A stretch of 64,000 nucleotides of DNA from Limnephilus marmoratus (GCA_917880885.1 OU862931.1:14333337-14397336), one strand, 5' to 3'. Numbered from the stretch's first letter, positions 43,916-55,055 are shown. A program made the numbers and translations. The notes: a model not told the origin generated them from the sequence alone.

Positions 43916-44309
43916 CATTATTAATTAGCAACATCTGTGGAAATAATTTCTTAACCTTTTCAAATTTAACCACTCACCAAGTGAAGGTAATTTAGTGCCA
44001 CTGGATGTCGAGGAGAGGAACGACACCAACAAGTGTATTATTAACCTTGCGTAATTGAGAACCAGGAAATAGGCAAATACTAAAAATATAGGTAGGTACA
44101 ATAAAAATTCCTGTACAAGTCGGTTCCTACGAACTCATTATTTCAAATCCATTGTGACTAAAGTAGATTTTTGTTCTATTGTGATGAAATAAGAATAGAT
44201 TGCTAATAGCTTTTTTCGATGTTTGTGCGGAATGAAGAAGTACTACCTGTTTAGTTCAAGATTAATGGAATAAATTCTACTAAGTATTAAAATTCATTCT
44301 TCCGTTGTT
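43916..44309. other. Spacer
   Basis: No feature recognised. Confidence 0.35.
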
Positions 44310-44565
44310 ATTTAGAGTTTAGTGTAGTGTAGGCGTGTGATGTGATCTTGTAGATCTTAAATGATAGACGCGTGGTCGAGATGAACATTTATTTGCACTA
44401 TACGAGTTATAAGCTATGTGCTAGCTAACGGAGCTGTCCGTAGGTAAGGAGAGCGAGCAGGAACATTCATCACCTTTTATACTCTCGTTCTGCCGTCTCG
44501 CTCTTGCATATTTAAAAAGGCAGGCGTGCCACTAAAACCATTCTCACATTATTTGTAACACTAGT
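44310..44565 (-). mobile_element. LTR-like segment, possible solo LTR
   Basis: On the minus strand it starts TGTTACAAATAATGTGAGAA, has TATAAAAGG near 44480 and AATAAATG near 44390, and ends about CTCTAAATAACA. The order of TATA box and poly(A) signal and the TGTTA...TAACA ends fit an LTR. No target duplication is evident. Confidence 0.4.
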
Positions 44566-45354
44566 AAAAAATTATCAATTCTGAAAGATTGTGAAAATAA
44601 AATACGATAAAATTGTAAGATTCCGCCTCACGCTTAATGCATTTTTTTAAATACTTGGTTTCAATTTCATTTCTAAAAGACGCGACTATTGTTGGGGAAA
44701 TGGTAAAAGATCCAATAAAATTCCTTTTTTATAAACATCTATGTGAATTCCGAATAGGTTTGTTTAAATAAATGAATCAATGCATTAAATGAAACCTTGG
44801 AAGTGGAAAATCACCCACAACGTAGTAACAATCACGCATACATGTCATACGAGACACGTATGAACAGTACGCATTTCTCTGAAATTCACTGACATTACAT
44901 TAGTTAATACACGCAATAAATGCCAGTCACATCCAATCGGGCTTTGACTCAGTTCGTAGTGTTGTTGACTCCAGTGCAGAGTAGAAAGGTTCATTCCTCA
45001 GTCAAACTATTTGTTCTTTTATTTAAGTTCTAAGACATTCGAAAACAGATGTATTACTGTGATGTATTAATCGATCCGTTAAAATGGTTTTTAACGGATT
45101 GATTTTTTCCAATTAATTAAAATTAAAAATTCGTTTTGCGAAATTTCACGTGAATTGACAGTCTCAACCACCTTGTTTTTTTATTTTGTATAATCTGAAG
45201 TATATCGTAGGTTAAGTTTTAGGAAATACGCATGTATTATAAAAATAACCCAAACCAAGAACTTAATAATCAATTTCTCGCGTGTTTTCCATCTCCCCCA
45301 ATGTAAACAGTCGGGTCTTGTAGAATTTAAGTTGAAACAAAGTTTTATTTATAT
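44566..45354. other. Spacer
   Basis: AT-rich with no supported gene. A short inverted pair TTAATCGATCCGTTAA / TTAACGGATTGA lies at about 45068-45104. Confidence 0.35.
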
Positions 45355-45690
45355 TCGATCTCCTTAGTCTAGGGGTAAGGCTCTGACTCGCATCCCGAAG
45401 GACGCGGGATCGAATCACGGCGTGCGCCACAGAATTTTATTTGTTTTGTGTTATTTCACAATTTAAACATTTAAAAATAATATACACTGTACATTTGCGG
45501 CAAGTTCTAGAGTGGAAGATACTCTCAGTATCGCCCTGGTGTAGACTATCATTCAGAATTGAAACGTGGTTTGAAATGGCTTTCGTCGTTTTTGGTAACC
45601 AGATTTGAATAGCTAGGTATTTCTCCACCTTCCTCTTCCTCATCTCCTTCCCTTCCTTGCTACCTTTAGCCTCACAACATACCCCAATTG
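45355..45690 (+). mobile_element. tRNA-derived SINE, second family, best copy
   Basis: The head 45357-45430 has TTAGTCTAGGGGTAAGGC (A-box-like) and GCGGGATCGAATCACGG (B-box-like). The body matches 24.06-24.39 and 31.56-31.83 kb, both in the opposite orientation, with GCAAGTTCTAGAGTGGAAG and GAATTGAAACGTGGTTTGAA. The 3' end is pyrimidine-rich (CTTCCTCTTCCTCATCTCC). Confidence 0.75.
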
Positions 45691-45908
45691 GGGATGCCGT
45701 AGTCTCACCGGCTTTTCCAGATGAGAGCAGCTGGGAATCTTGTGAGGTATATAATTAACTAACAATGACAGCAAATGAAGGAAACTATGGACTTCGAAGA
45801 CACACGCATTTTTACTATCAACACCAGCAATTGTCGCTACATTGTAAAAGGGACTAATAATTCGTAAGGAGATTTTATTTTCGAGGACTGAACAAAAAGC
45901 GAGTTGTA

Positions 45909-46504
45909 AAGGGTGTTTTTTTTGGAGGTATACAAATTTAAAATGAAAAAAAAACACATTAAAATAATGTTAATGTCTATGATATTAGCTTTATTTTATC
46001 AATAATTTTATGCCATTATTGTTTAAATATGATTTCGGGCATATGAGCGCCACGACTCGCTCGAATGAAGCGCAATCTTAAAGTCGAATTTTCGACAAAT
46101 TAATCGAGCAACTTGGGTCAAATATCGGCTATAATACGGCGAATGTTGACTTTCAAATGGTCCAACGTCTCTGGTTTATCAGCAGAGACTAGTGACTTCA
46201 CATACCCCCAAAGAAAGTAATCTAATGGTGTGAGATCACACGATCGTGGAAGCCAGTTCACAGGTCCATTACGTGAAATTATGCGCTCACCAAATGTTTC
46301 CCGCAATAAATTGATGGTGACACCCGCCGTGTTTTGCACAATTTTTCAACATTTGCACAATTTGCAAGCGCTATTTTGACGTAAGTCTATTCAGGGTAAA
46401 ATTGTAAAACGTACTGACTATAAATCTACTGTCAACTGTCAAATTGACAGTCTGTAGAAACAATGTTGCCAATTTAAAAACCAAACCTCTAAAAAAACAC
46501 CCTT
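45909..46504 (-). mobile_element. mariner-type deletion derivative, 596 bp
   Basis: Terminal inverted repeats AAGGGTGTTTTTTT are followed by GGAGGT or AGAGGT. A TA target duplication lies at 45907-45908 and 46505-46506. The interior keeps only the C-terminal end of a DDE transposase. The size and the lost N-terminus make it a non-autonomous MITE-like copy. Confidence 0.88.
46030..46339 (-). pseudogene. mariner-like transposase C-terminal remnant
   Basis: The minus strand reads RETFGERIISRNGPVNWLPR, then SCDLTPLDYFLWGYVKSLV and LDHLKVNIRRIIADI. CDLTPLDYFLWG holds the last catalytic acidic residue of a Tc1/mariner-type transposase. Stops follow in the next 60 bases, although similarity continues to about 46030 (RFIRASRGAHMPEIIFKQ). 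The catalytic first half is deleted. Confidence 0.85.
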
Positions 46505-46506
46505 TA

Positions 46507-47582
46507 TTCATACTGTCAGATTCATTTATTAACAAATCACAAAAAGTGCAACTTCTTTTGTTCCCCTTTCACTGATGGACTGATCTATCAATTTGAATGC
46601 CTATTGTGATTACCTACAGACTTGTTAAAAATTGAAAAAGTTGTAACTCTGACTCATCAAAATAACACAATGGACTTTTGCCTGGAATGATTAACACGCA
46701 CAAAATAATTAATCTATCATCTTTAGGGTTGAAAGCGAAAACCTGGGATCCGCTACGGGTCAATTAGGTCCGAAGACGCCTGACGAATCAATCTAGCAAA
46801 GTGGCTTCTTTTATAAAGGGCGTCTCGCGAGCGAATGGCGCACACTGCAGTATTTGGCATGATTTTTGAACACTTTGTTGTTAGTTTGATGAAGTTTAAA
46901 TTTATTGATTGTCAATTTTAATTAAAGTATTGATTTAAAAACTAACAAGTGACTATTTTGGTACACACATTTCTTAATTACAAGAAAATCGGCTCTCCGC
47001 GCAATTACCTTACTCGCCAAAGTGTTAAAAATAAAAAAAAGTTTAAAAACAAGATTGACTTAGAATGTGATGTGGAATCATCTGCTTTCAGACATGAACA
47101 CTAATTTCCTGACACCCTTTGGTTGAAGTAAAAAATAAGCTCTTGAACCATTTGTTCTTTTAAAATTTACCTCAAAACTCAAGCACTTGAATCATTTGTT
47201 TTTAAACCTACCCTTCAATTTCCGATGAAACATATAGGTATTGCCACTTACAATCTTTTCAACTATCGCAGCGTCAACGATTTTTCCGTAAATTATTTTG
47301 TAGACCGATACATAATGGTTTTTTATAAACGAAATACTCACAATCTCAAAAGTGAGTTTAAAAACACGATAGACAAAGATGAACGATGTATATAGCAACT
47401 GAGATCAGACAATAGATAATAGAAAAAAGGGGATATCGGCCATGTACCATTATTGAAATAAACATGTCGCTAACATCGTTCACCCATACTGCAAATGAAA
47501 TCTACGCATTTTCACATCCAAAAAAAATTTATTGGCTCCGCAGCTTTGATAGTCCGTACGGCTTGGTCGTTTCTGGGTGACA
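46507..47582. other. Spacer
   Basis: No supported gene. A GC-richer patch lies at 46735-46860 without a long frame. Confidence 0.35.
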
Positions 47583-47590
47583 ATCTACAC

Positions 47591-48234
47591 CAGAGGTCAC
47601 CACGGTCCGGATCCGGACCGCCGACCTATTTTGGGCGGACCTTGTGTTAACAGTACAAAATATTTTCATTAAGGATCTTAAATCGGAATTAGAAAACGGA
47701 TTGAGAATGTCATCGACAGGATGTTTCTTGTCAAGAGTTTTGAATAAAATTTGTTTATGCTAATACCCAGAATTAAAAAAAAAAAATTGCCTTAAAACTT
47801 CTCCCTCTGTTTGGGTCAACATACTCGTATGTTTGTGAAGCAGCATTTTCCAAGATGAACTTCATTAAAAATAAATTCCGGAGCAGACTTACCGATAAAC
47901 ATCTCCAAGATTTAATAACAATAGCCTGCACAAACTTTAGTCCAAACTTCGGACGGACAGTCCAAGGAAAAAAATTGTAATTTTTCTCATTAATATTGTA
48001 AAAAACCCTTGGTACTTCTTTTATTCATAACTTTTGTTTATTATTTTAGTGTTCCGGAATCTATTCGTTTTATTTGTTGATTGATATTGTATCTACTCAT
48101 ATTTAAATAGTACAGTTAATTATTTCAATGTTTAAACCGGGGGGGGAGGGGGAATAGGCTTTTTCCCTTCTGGACCGCGAAGGTCATGTTATTTTAAAAA
48201 ACGGACCCCTAATGAAAGTAATTGGTGACCCCTG
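47591..48234 (+). mobile_element. hAT deletion derivative, 644 bp
   Basis: The left end CAGAGGTCACCACGGTCCGG and the right end (reverse complement CAGGGGTCACCAATTAC) are hAT-type inverted repeats. The 8-bp duplication ATCTACAC is perfect (47583-47590, 48235-48242). A transposase C-terminus remains inside. Confidence 0.93.
47812..47985 (+). pseudogene. hAT transposase C-terminal dimerisation region
   Basis: Reads FGSTYSYVCEAAFSKMNFIK, NKFRSRLTDKHLQDLITIAC, TNFSPNF. CEAAFSKMN...RSRLTDxHL is the conserved end of hAT-type transposases (the dimerisation domain). It ends at a stop shortly after. Everything upstream, including the catalytic core, is missing. Confidence 0.85.
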
Positions 48235-48242
48235 ATCTACAC

Positions 48243-49164
48243 GTTTCAATGCAATATTTACATTTGTTTGTATTGTGCATTTGTTAGTTATGGAATAAGA
48301 TTTTAACGTTTAACGTTATCAACTTTTGGCCAACTTTTTTAATAGAAATACTCATTGTGCAATATAAGTCACTTTTTCTGAGAATAAGGGCAATCACTTT
48401 TGAAAGGAATTTTTCGAGTTTTTTGAATCAGCGCGTCCCGATTTTATCGACGGTGGCTTTTGATCAACGACACGACGCTTTTATACAGCTATCTCTTTAT
48501 GGCATTTGGAATACTTTTTGGAATCTTGATAGAAAATAAATTCATGGTCGCCGATGTGACGAAATGAAATTCTTTTCATTACGCTGTTTTACCGTAAGGA
48601 TAGGCAGAGAGTGTCAACGTGGCGGTTGGTAGCCATTAATGGGAGTTCGATCGGAGATTAAAAAAGAAGAAAAAATGTAATCAAATTCTTGAAAAAAACC
48701 AGTGATGGTCATTGGATTTTTTTTTTAAATGCATTCGCCCTGAAGTTTAAGTTTAGACTTACGGAATTCAATACTTCGTTTGTATGAAAACACCATGAAA
48801 CAATACATTTTCATGTAACATTATATTTTGTATTTTTTTTAATGTATTTTTCCTAGATTGATAGGAATTTCATAATATCACTTGCATCACCTAGCAACTA
48901 CATACAATTCGGCGATTAATATAATGTTGCAAGTTACAAAAGTTTAAAATTAGAAAATTTCAATTTAGGCATGAAACTGTACGTTTTTAAATATAAAAAG
49001 GTACTGCCTCAGAAAATTTACTTATGTATACGCAATCTGTAGATTCTTGCAAAATATGGTTATTTTTAAATATGGTGTTAACAAACCTTATAGGTGCTGT
49101 GCATGCTACTAGAAGGTTGCAGGTTTACCGCTCTGGTACCACTAGTATGTTTTATCTGAATCTA
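48243..49164. other. Spacer
   Basis: Only short unsupported frames. Confidence 0.35.
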
Positions 49165-49300
49165 ATAAATTTATTTATTTATTTATTTATTCTTAGTACA
49201 TTTTTGTTACAAAGGTATAATATATTGTCCTCCACACTAGGAGTTCACCTGTGTTGTGGAGGACATTTTTCAGAAGTAAATTATAAATTGTGAATGTGAC
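49165..49300 (-). mobile_element. LINE 3' end with hairpin
   Basis: On the minus strand the UTR forms an 11-bp perfect hairpin TGTCCTCCACA / TGTGGAGGACA (49226-49265). CTTTGTAAC, ATGTACTAAG and an AAATAAATAAAT tail at about 49169-49190 follow. It is nearly the same as 51840-51970. No coding part remains. Confidence 0.75.
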
Positions 49301-49732
49301 GAAAGGTCTCGTAGGTGTTTATATTTTAACGCTTTTATGGGATTTGGGATTTATTTCGGACCTTCTTCGGTAGTACAGCAGTTATTCGGACAGAAAAAAG
49401 TTTGTCTTATCTTCTTATATTTTTGTGGGAGCTCATTGCACAAACGTACCAGAAAACCGCTGCTAAAATTGATTATATTGACGCACACTCCTTGCTTCAA
49501 TAGAATTCGTCGCAATAGTTACTTTTATTTTATTCTAACTGTTGACATGGCCCGATACAAGAATTTGATTCCCTTGTCTTACTCAGACATCCCCAACCAT
49601 AAATAAAATAATGTCTTAAACACAGTTTTGCGATAATCCTCGAAATGCTAGAAGAGTTTAGTAAAGTAGTGACAAATACTGAATCTCCAACTCTTGCCGA
49701 GTCTGGTTCCAGAAATCGCGGATTCACTCATC
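49301..49732. other. Spacer
   Basis: No recognised gene. The open frames at 49337-49606 and 49530-49727 lack motifs. Confidence 0.35.
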
Positions 49733-50120
49733 GCTATTTTTCGTTTCACCGAATTTCAAATCACAACGGTGCTGAAGAAGTTTTCACTTCAAAAATGACA
49801 GAGTATAACCAAAAAAAATTACAAGCGTGCAGTTCATACGCGGTATAAATGAAACTTTCGGAAAACTAAAGTAGACAAGAGTGGGGAGGATACGAAGCAC
49901 CGCACAAAAAGGAGACCGATTACTCTCAAATCTTATTCTATCTCAGGCTAAATCCTATAGAATATTTATGAGTTTGTCTCTTTTCAGTGTCGCTTTTTCG
50001 TTTTATCGAGTTTCAAATCACAACGGTGCTAAAGAAGTTTTCATTTTAATAAATACCAACCATCCAATAACAATATACAATAAAAAATTGAGAGCATATC
50101 ACACGTGGTAGAAGTGAAAC
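49733..50120. repeat. Dispersed repeat, about 1.5 tandem units of 256 bp
   Basis: The block CAAATCACAACGGTGCT(G/A)AAGAAG occurs at about 49758 and again 256 bases later. The rest of the unit matches 4288-4505. The two copies in the window lie 45 kb apart. Confidence 0.7.
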
Positions 50121-50135
50121 CTTTTTCATACAATC

Positions 50136-50285
50136 TCATCCAATAGGAGCCTTGAACAGTAATTGCTGCAATAAAGCGTTCACACTTCGCCAACTCGAAT
50201 TGTGGTATAATGCAATTCCAATCTCATCCCGCCTACACTCGTCCGAGGACAATGCCATTCGAATGTGCACCTGAAATTGAAGGGT
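50136..50285 (-). CDS. Candidate exon of unknown gene (weak)
   Basis: The minus strand has a polypyrimidine run and ATTTCAG (about 50270), a good 3' splice site. An open stretch follows, encoding HIRMALSSDECRRDEIGIAL and then YHNSSWRSVNALLQQLLFKA before a stop at about 50136. It is GC-richer than its surroundings. I recognise no domain, and no partner exon or promoter is seen. It could be an ancient element or chance. Confidence 0.2.
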   Translation of the reverse strand, partial: TLQFQVHIRMALSSDECRRDEIGIALYHNSSWRSVNALLQQLLFKAPIG

Positions 50286-50680
50286 AAAAATGAAAAATGC
50301 TACTAATTGCAAAGCCATTGTCATTAGTACAGTACACTTGGAGGGTTTTTAATGGAAAACATCCCCGGCGAATGTGGTTTAACGAACTCAAGATTGCTTT
50401 GAATTTAGGTGTCATTTTCAAAATTGTAACTGATTGTGTGAAGGATTCAGATAAGCAATAAAGTATGTAGGTACTTACATATAACATTCCAATATTTTAA
50501 CAGAAAATTATTTGAATTATTAGGTCCGTACATATGAAATTGGCGTTTTGCCGTACTGGCAATATTGATCTCAAATATCTTCTCTTTGGTTTTGAATTCC
50601 AAATTCAAATTTATACAGCTCATGTATTTGTGTTTCGAAAATTATAATTTATTTGTTTTTTTCCTTAATTTTTTTTTTCT

Positions 50681-51124
50681 TTGCGTCACTTAGTTTACAA
50701 AATGGAAAACTTGAAATATCGCGTTATTTACGAGTTCCACCGTGGCACCAGTGCTGCAGAAATGGCTCGAAGGATTGATGAGGTGTATGGCGACGGTGCC
50801 GCAAAAGAAAACACAGTGCATTTTTGGTTCCAACGTTTTCGTTCTGGAAATTTCGACCTGCAGAACAAGCCCCGTGGACGGCTGGAGACCAAAGTTGATA
50901 ATGAAGAATTGAAGGCTATTGTGGAAGCGGATCCAACGCAAACCACGTCCGAGTTAGCTGCAGGCTGCGGTGTTAGTGATAAAACTGTTTTAATCCACTT
51001 GAATCAAATTGGGAAGGTGAAAAAGCGTGAAAGGTGGGTACCTCACGAATTGAGTGAAGCAAATCAACAAACGCGCGTTAGAACGCTAGACCACACACTG
51101 CACAACAGAGGGCTACCAAATTAG
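50681..51124 (+). pseudogene. mariner transposase N-terminal half, with deletion
   Basis: The frame contains the N-terminal helix-turn-helix of mariner transposases: FHRGTSAAEMARRIDEVYGD, HFWFQRFRSGNFDLQNKPRG, then TTSELAAGCGVSDKTVLIHL and LNQIGKVKKRERWVPHELSE. The last is the WVPHEL linker motif. The likely start is the ATG at 50702 (MENLKYRVIYEFHR). After QQTRVR the sequence jumps to the ARPHTAQQ region in another frame. The segment with the first two catalytic aspartates is therefore deleted and the reading frame is lost. Confidence 0.92.
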
Positions 51125-51447
51125 AGGAGCTTCAATTGGAATGTCTAAGACATCCACCGTACTCTCCGGACCTTGCCCCAACAGATTACCATTTTTTTCG
51201 AAATTTGTATAACTTCTTGCAAGGGAAAAAATTTGACTCCATGTGATTTTTTTTTTGAGTTTATTTGAAATCCCTTGTTTATGTCGATCGACTACGGACC
51301 ATAGATCACCTGAAGAACAACATTCGCGACGCTATTGCCAATATTCCGTTTGATATGCTGAGAAGAGTGGACGAGAACTTCAAAAAACGACTTAACCAGT
51401 ATATGCGCGATGAGGGTCGAGATGTTATTTTTAAGACAGTATGAAAA
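51087..51447 (+). pseudogene. mariner transposase C-terminal part
   Basis: In the frame after the deletion: RPHTAQQRATKLEELQLECL, HPPYSPDLAPTDYHFFRNL (third catalytic aspartate), LYNFLQGKKFDS, a disrupted stretch, then RTIDHLKNNIRDAIA-like sequence and FKKRLNQYMRDEGRDVIF up to the stop at about 51443. The linker near 51240-51290 is out of frame. Confidence 0.85.
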
Positions 51448-51839
51448 AAACTTGGTTTCATCAATAACTACAGTGCTTTTATTTTTATTGAACTTTCAAA
51501 TAAGTAAGTTTCTCTGGCGCACCCTGTACATATATTTATCGAACTTAGAAATAAGAAACAATTTTTAAAAAATTCTGCCTCAATACAGGTTCACCTAATG
51601 AGGCAGGCTATGCATAACTAAAAATATTGTATAATTATGCTACTTCTGTGTAACTGATCTCACATTACTTTCTACTTGTTAATTTTATTGTACTGATGTA
51701 ATCTATTTGTAATCTACATTGAACATGTACTTTTTTAGTTGTAATGTTGCCAATTTCATTGAATAAAGATATATTATTATTATTATTAACTCATTTGTAT
51801 AACTTTTAACGATAATGCAGTCCGTTAATTTTGCTACGT

Positions 51840-52200
51840 TCTTTATTTACTTATTCTTAGTACATTTACATTACAAAGGTATAATATATTGTCCTGCACA
51901 CTAGGAGTTCACCTGTGTTGTAGAGGACATTTTTCAGTTGTAAATTATAAATTGTGAATAGTAAAACAAAAGAGTGTTAATAGCTAATATAAAAAGAGAA
52001 ACAATAAAAATCAAAATATTAAATCGACTTCAATTCGACAAAAATTATAAATTAAAAGGTTAAAAGATTGTAGCCAGTTTCTTATGTTTTTTTGTATTCA
52101 ATAATATTAGTTGTTTTATATTGTGTAGGAAGATAATTGTATAGTTTTATAGCCTGGTATCTGTAGTGTTTTTGTCCAAAAACTTTAAAACTTGCTTTTA
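51840..52200 (-). pseudogene. LINE 3' end with C-terminal codons and hairpin
   Basis: The minus strand carries KVFGQKHYRYQAIKLYNYLP, TQYKTTNIIEYKK, a stop, then a UTR like that at 49.2 kb. The UTR hairpin (about 51888-51929) keeps TGTCCT/AGGACA but has two mismatches. The tail is short (AAGAATAAGTAAATA). Confidence 0.7.
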
Positions 52201-52489
52201 AACAAACTATTCATGTTTAGGATAATAATACAATCAACTAAGTTCCTCTATAACTACATTCATAGTACCATGAGCACTTCTGTTTTAGCATTATTGTACT
52301 AAACTTATTAACTTCTTTGTACAATTTTCATGATAATGAAACTACATATTGAACCTGCTTATATCCTTAATGTTCAATTTATTATGTTACATACTACCTC
52401 CTTATAATTATACTCCTTAATAACTTATATATCTATAATAATGTGATATTTTAAAAGCCTCCTTTAAAAGGATCTACAAATTCTGCTGA
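52201..52489. other. Spacer
   Basis: AT-rich with no feature recognised. Confidence 0.3.
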
Positions 52490-52830
52490 ATCAAGACTTG
52501 GGAGAATTTTGGGCTAGAACTGAATATAAACAAAACAAAATACATGCTCATAAGCAAAAACAATGCATTGAATGAAAATCTTTATATTGCTGGAACAAAA
52601 CTAGAGAAGGTATAGAGTATTGTATACATACATGGGCTGCAATATAAATGATAGATGCATGGAACTATGATAGTATCCATACTCTTAGGATAGATGGGAT
52701 CCTTCGGTAGAAATCAAATGCCGCATTGAGCAAGCTCGTGCAACCTTTATCCCCATAAAAAGATGTTCTGCGGTCATAATCTCAACCTTGGATTACGAAT
52801 GCGAAATGGTCAGATGCTATTTTTTTTCTT
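52490..52830 (+). pseudogene. RTE-type LINE reverse transcriptase fragment
   Basis: Interrupted frames read GLELNINKTKYMLISKNNAL, then IKCRIEQARATFIPIKR and a region matching the 30.7-kb LINE at the DNA level (CGCATTGAGCAAGCTCGTGC). KTKYMLIS is the usual block after the catalytic YADD of RTE enzymes. It is broken by stops and a 5' cut. Confidence 0.8.
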
Positions 52831-52984
52831 TATTCCAGGATGTGGGGAGGATAGTGCAATCCCATACGTCCCATATAGTTATATATATATTTATACAGTA
52901 GAGAAATAAGAACATAAGTAGAAAAAATAAATAAATAAATAATAGTAATAAAAATTAATAACAACAAAAATAAATAAACAAATT

Positions 52985-53470
52985 ATTATGCAGGGCGTGA
53001 TCTTGAATGCGCTCGGGCCCATCGCTCACTCAGGAGTGGAGCTTGGTGCTGGAAATCTGCGGTCACCAATGTGTTGTCGGAGGCCATTAGCGGCATCCTG
53101 GCTCCAGTGACCCGGTGTCTCATCAGACTGGCGAATCCATGGAGTCCTAATTCTGTGAACATTGTTGAAGCGTTGCTATACCTTCTGAATCCAAATGTGA
53201 TTCTGCATGCATCATTATATTGGATCCGGAGACATTCCATTGAGCTTACTCGCTATTGACACCATGTTTCACATGTATACAGGCTAGTGCAGAATGCATT
53301 AAACAACGTTTTTTTACCATTATTGCTGTATCGGAAGAATCTTCGGGCAATCATATTTGACAAAACACTGATACTTCTCCTCTGTCGTTCAATATCACCA
53401 TCCTCCGAGAGGTTTTCAGTGATGATGTGCCCCAACTTCCGATGTACCCAATCATTATTGTTTTGAATTT
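52985..53470 (-). pseudogene. LINE reverse transcriptase C-terminal fragment
   Basis: The minus strand reads GHIITENLSEDGDIERQRRS, IARRFFRYSNNGKKTLFNAF, CTSLYTCETWC, a stop, then RIQYNDACRITFGFRRYSNA and STMFTELGLHGFASLMRHRV. This is the thumb and C-terminal region of LINE enzymes in which LGHIITENLSDD is conserved. One stop (about 53255) and truncation at both ends make it non-functional. It is a different family from the RTE scrap beside it. Confidence 0.85.
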
Positions 53471-53514
53471 ACGTACTCAGTATAATATATCGTCACTAAC
53501 GCCATCCATCATAC

Positions 53515-53720
53515 CAAAGATATTGAAATATAAGGAGATATGCTATGATTTCCGCCCGACTGTCGGCGGGACTACAGTCTAATGGGCGTAGTTTGAAACG
53601 GAATTTAGTGATTTTTCGAAGGTGTGCAGTAGTATTGGTTAAAAATATCGGCAACATCAGGAAGCACAGTCCCACCCAGTAGCTGCCGATGGCCCATCTC
53701 CTTATATTTCAATATCTTTG
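53515..53720. mobile_element. MITE, 206 bp, 25-bp perfect terminal repeats
   Basis: The ends are perfect 25-bp inverted repeats beginning CAAAGATATTGAAATATAAG. 8-bp flanks CATCATAC (53507-53514) and CGTCATAC (53721-53728) differ at one base and look like a target duplication. An internal hairpin CCCGCC/GGCGGG lies near 53552-53575. The 8-bp duplication and CA...TG ends suggest hAT ancestry. Confidence 0.85.
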
Positions 53721-53728
53721 CGTCATAC

Positions 53729-54849
53729 ATATCCGCTACCAAATCCTTCATTGCAAAACAATCAAAGTTTATAGATTCAATTATTGAGTTAGCGGTTTTA
53801 TTTAGTACTAGCTTTTGCCCCCGGTTTCGCATTTTTTATTATTTTTTAAACAGCTCGCGTGCCACCTATTAAAACGTAACAATCAAACACGCGTAGTAAA
53901 TTTTAACTATCAAAGCGATCTCCAAAGTAACCTAAACAAATAACAAAATGACAGCGCACGTCAAACAATTTCTTAGCAACGCTTTGCTTTTCATCTGGAC
54001 AATAAACGCGTAATAAATAACTTCATAACGCCAGAGCTTACCAATATATATAGCCTATAGTACTCGCAAATAATGTAGCTTTCTATTAGTGAAAGAATTT
54101 GTTAACTTACTAAGTAGTTTTTGCGTGAAAGAGCAACAAACATACATACATTACATACATACACCCAGACAACCGTACATCCATACAAACTTCGCCTTTA
54201 TAATATTAAATAATAATAATCAGTAATTAATAGGATTACAAGATTATGATAAGTATTTAAAGGGAATTAAAATGTATATAGTTAAAGATAGAACACTCGG
54301 TATTTGCCGTTAATATAAACGATAAAAAGTCTGATTACGTGCTTCTGTTGCAGGTTGAACAAGATCTTTGACATCTGATCCCCTGGACACCTCGGCAAGA
54401 AAAGACTGTATTACTACAAACCCTTCTCCAGTTTTTCATAGGTGAGAGGATCGCCTTGTGCCTGGATTATTTTATCGTCTATCTTTACATGCGATAAAAG
54501 TATTATGCAAAGTGGCGATACTAGATTTTTTCATTGTGAAGATGATATCCTTGTCGTGTGATGTTCTTAGGAAGACCTGCATTGGTCAAACGAATTCTCA
54601 GCTGGTGTAAAAATACTTAATTAGATCGGACGGGCTTCTAGCTTCAAATACATTGCTCTTGTCAGTGTTCAAGATCCTAATGCATGCATATTACCAAGTA
54701 CCGAGGAAATATGACCCCACACCGCGATACCTTTCGCAAAATAAAAGACCATATTGCAAGTAAAATATTGAGTATCTTGTAGATAGTAGCGTCCTTTTTA
54801 TGCAAGTACCCTCCATGCGGATGAAGAAATTAATTTCAATTTTCATAAG
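53729..54849. other. Spacer with possible old repeat
   Basis: 53800-53880 (TACTAGCTTTTGCCCCCGG, CAGCTCGCGTGCC) looks like the edge of an old interspersed repeat. A short open stretch crosses into the MITE but is not a gene. Confidence 0.35.
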
Positions 54850-54980
54850 AGAGACTCTCTTTTCAAAACTTTTGAAGGTTATTCCCATCAATGTAATATA
54901 TCATTGAAGAAGAAGATAATAATAATAATCTAAACGAAAATATGAAAGAGAACACGACACAGAAAAACAGAAAAAGATAA

Positions 54981-55055
54981 TGGTCGCAACCGGGACTCGA
55001 ACTCGGAAACTCTTGTCTATCCGGTTCGTGCGTTTACCAATTCCGCCATTGCGCC
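54981..55055 (-). tRNA. tRNA-like SINE head, left arm of the fold-back
   Basis: The minus-strand head ends CCGAGTTCGAGTCCCGGTTG then CGACC. The A-box region is GGCGGAATTGGTAAACGC. The anticodon arm does not pair properly. Confidence 0.55.

Larger units (their letters stand above)
50521..51535 (+). mobile_element. mariner element with internal deletion
   Basis: It begins near TAGGTCCGTACATATGAAAT, before an upstream leader and the transposase start, and ends near CTGGCGCACCCTGTACAT. The inverted ends do not match well, so the limits are approximate. The coding region has lost its middle. Confidence 0.75.
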
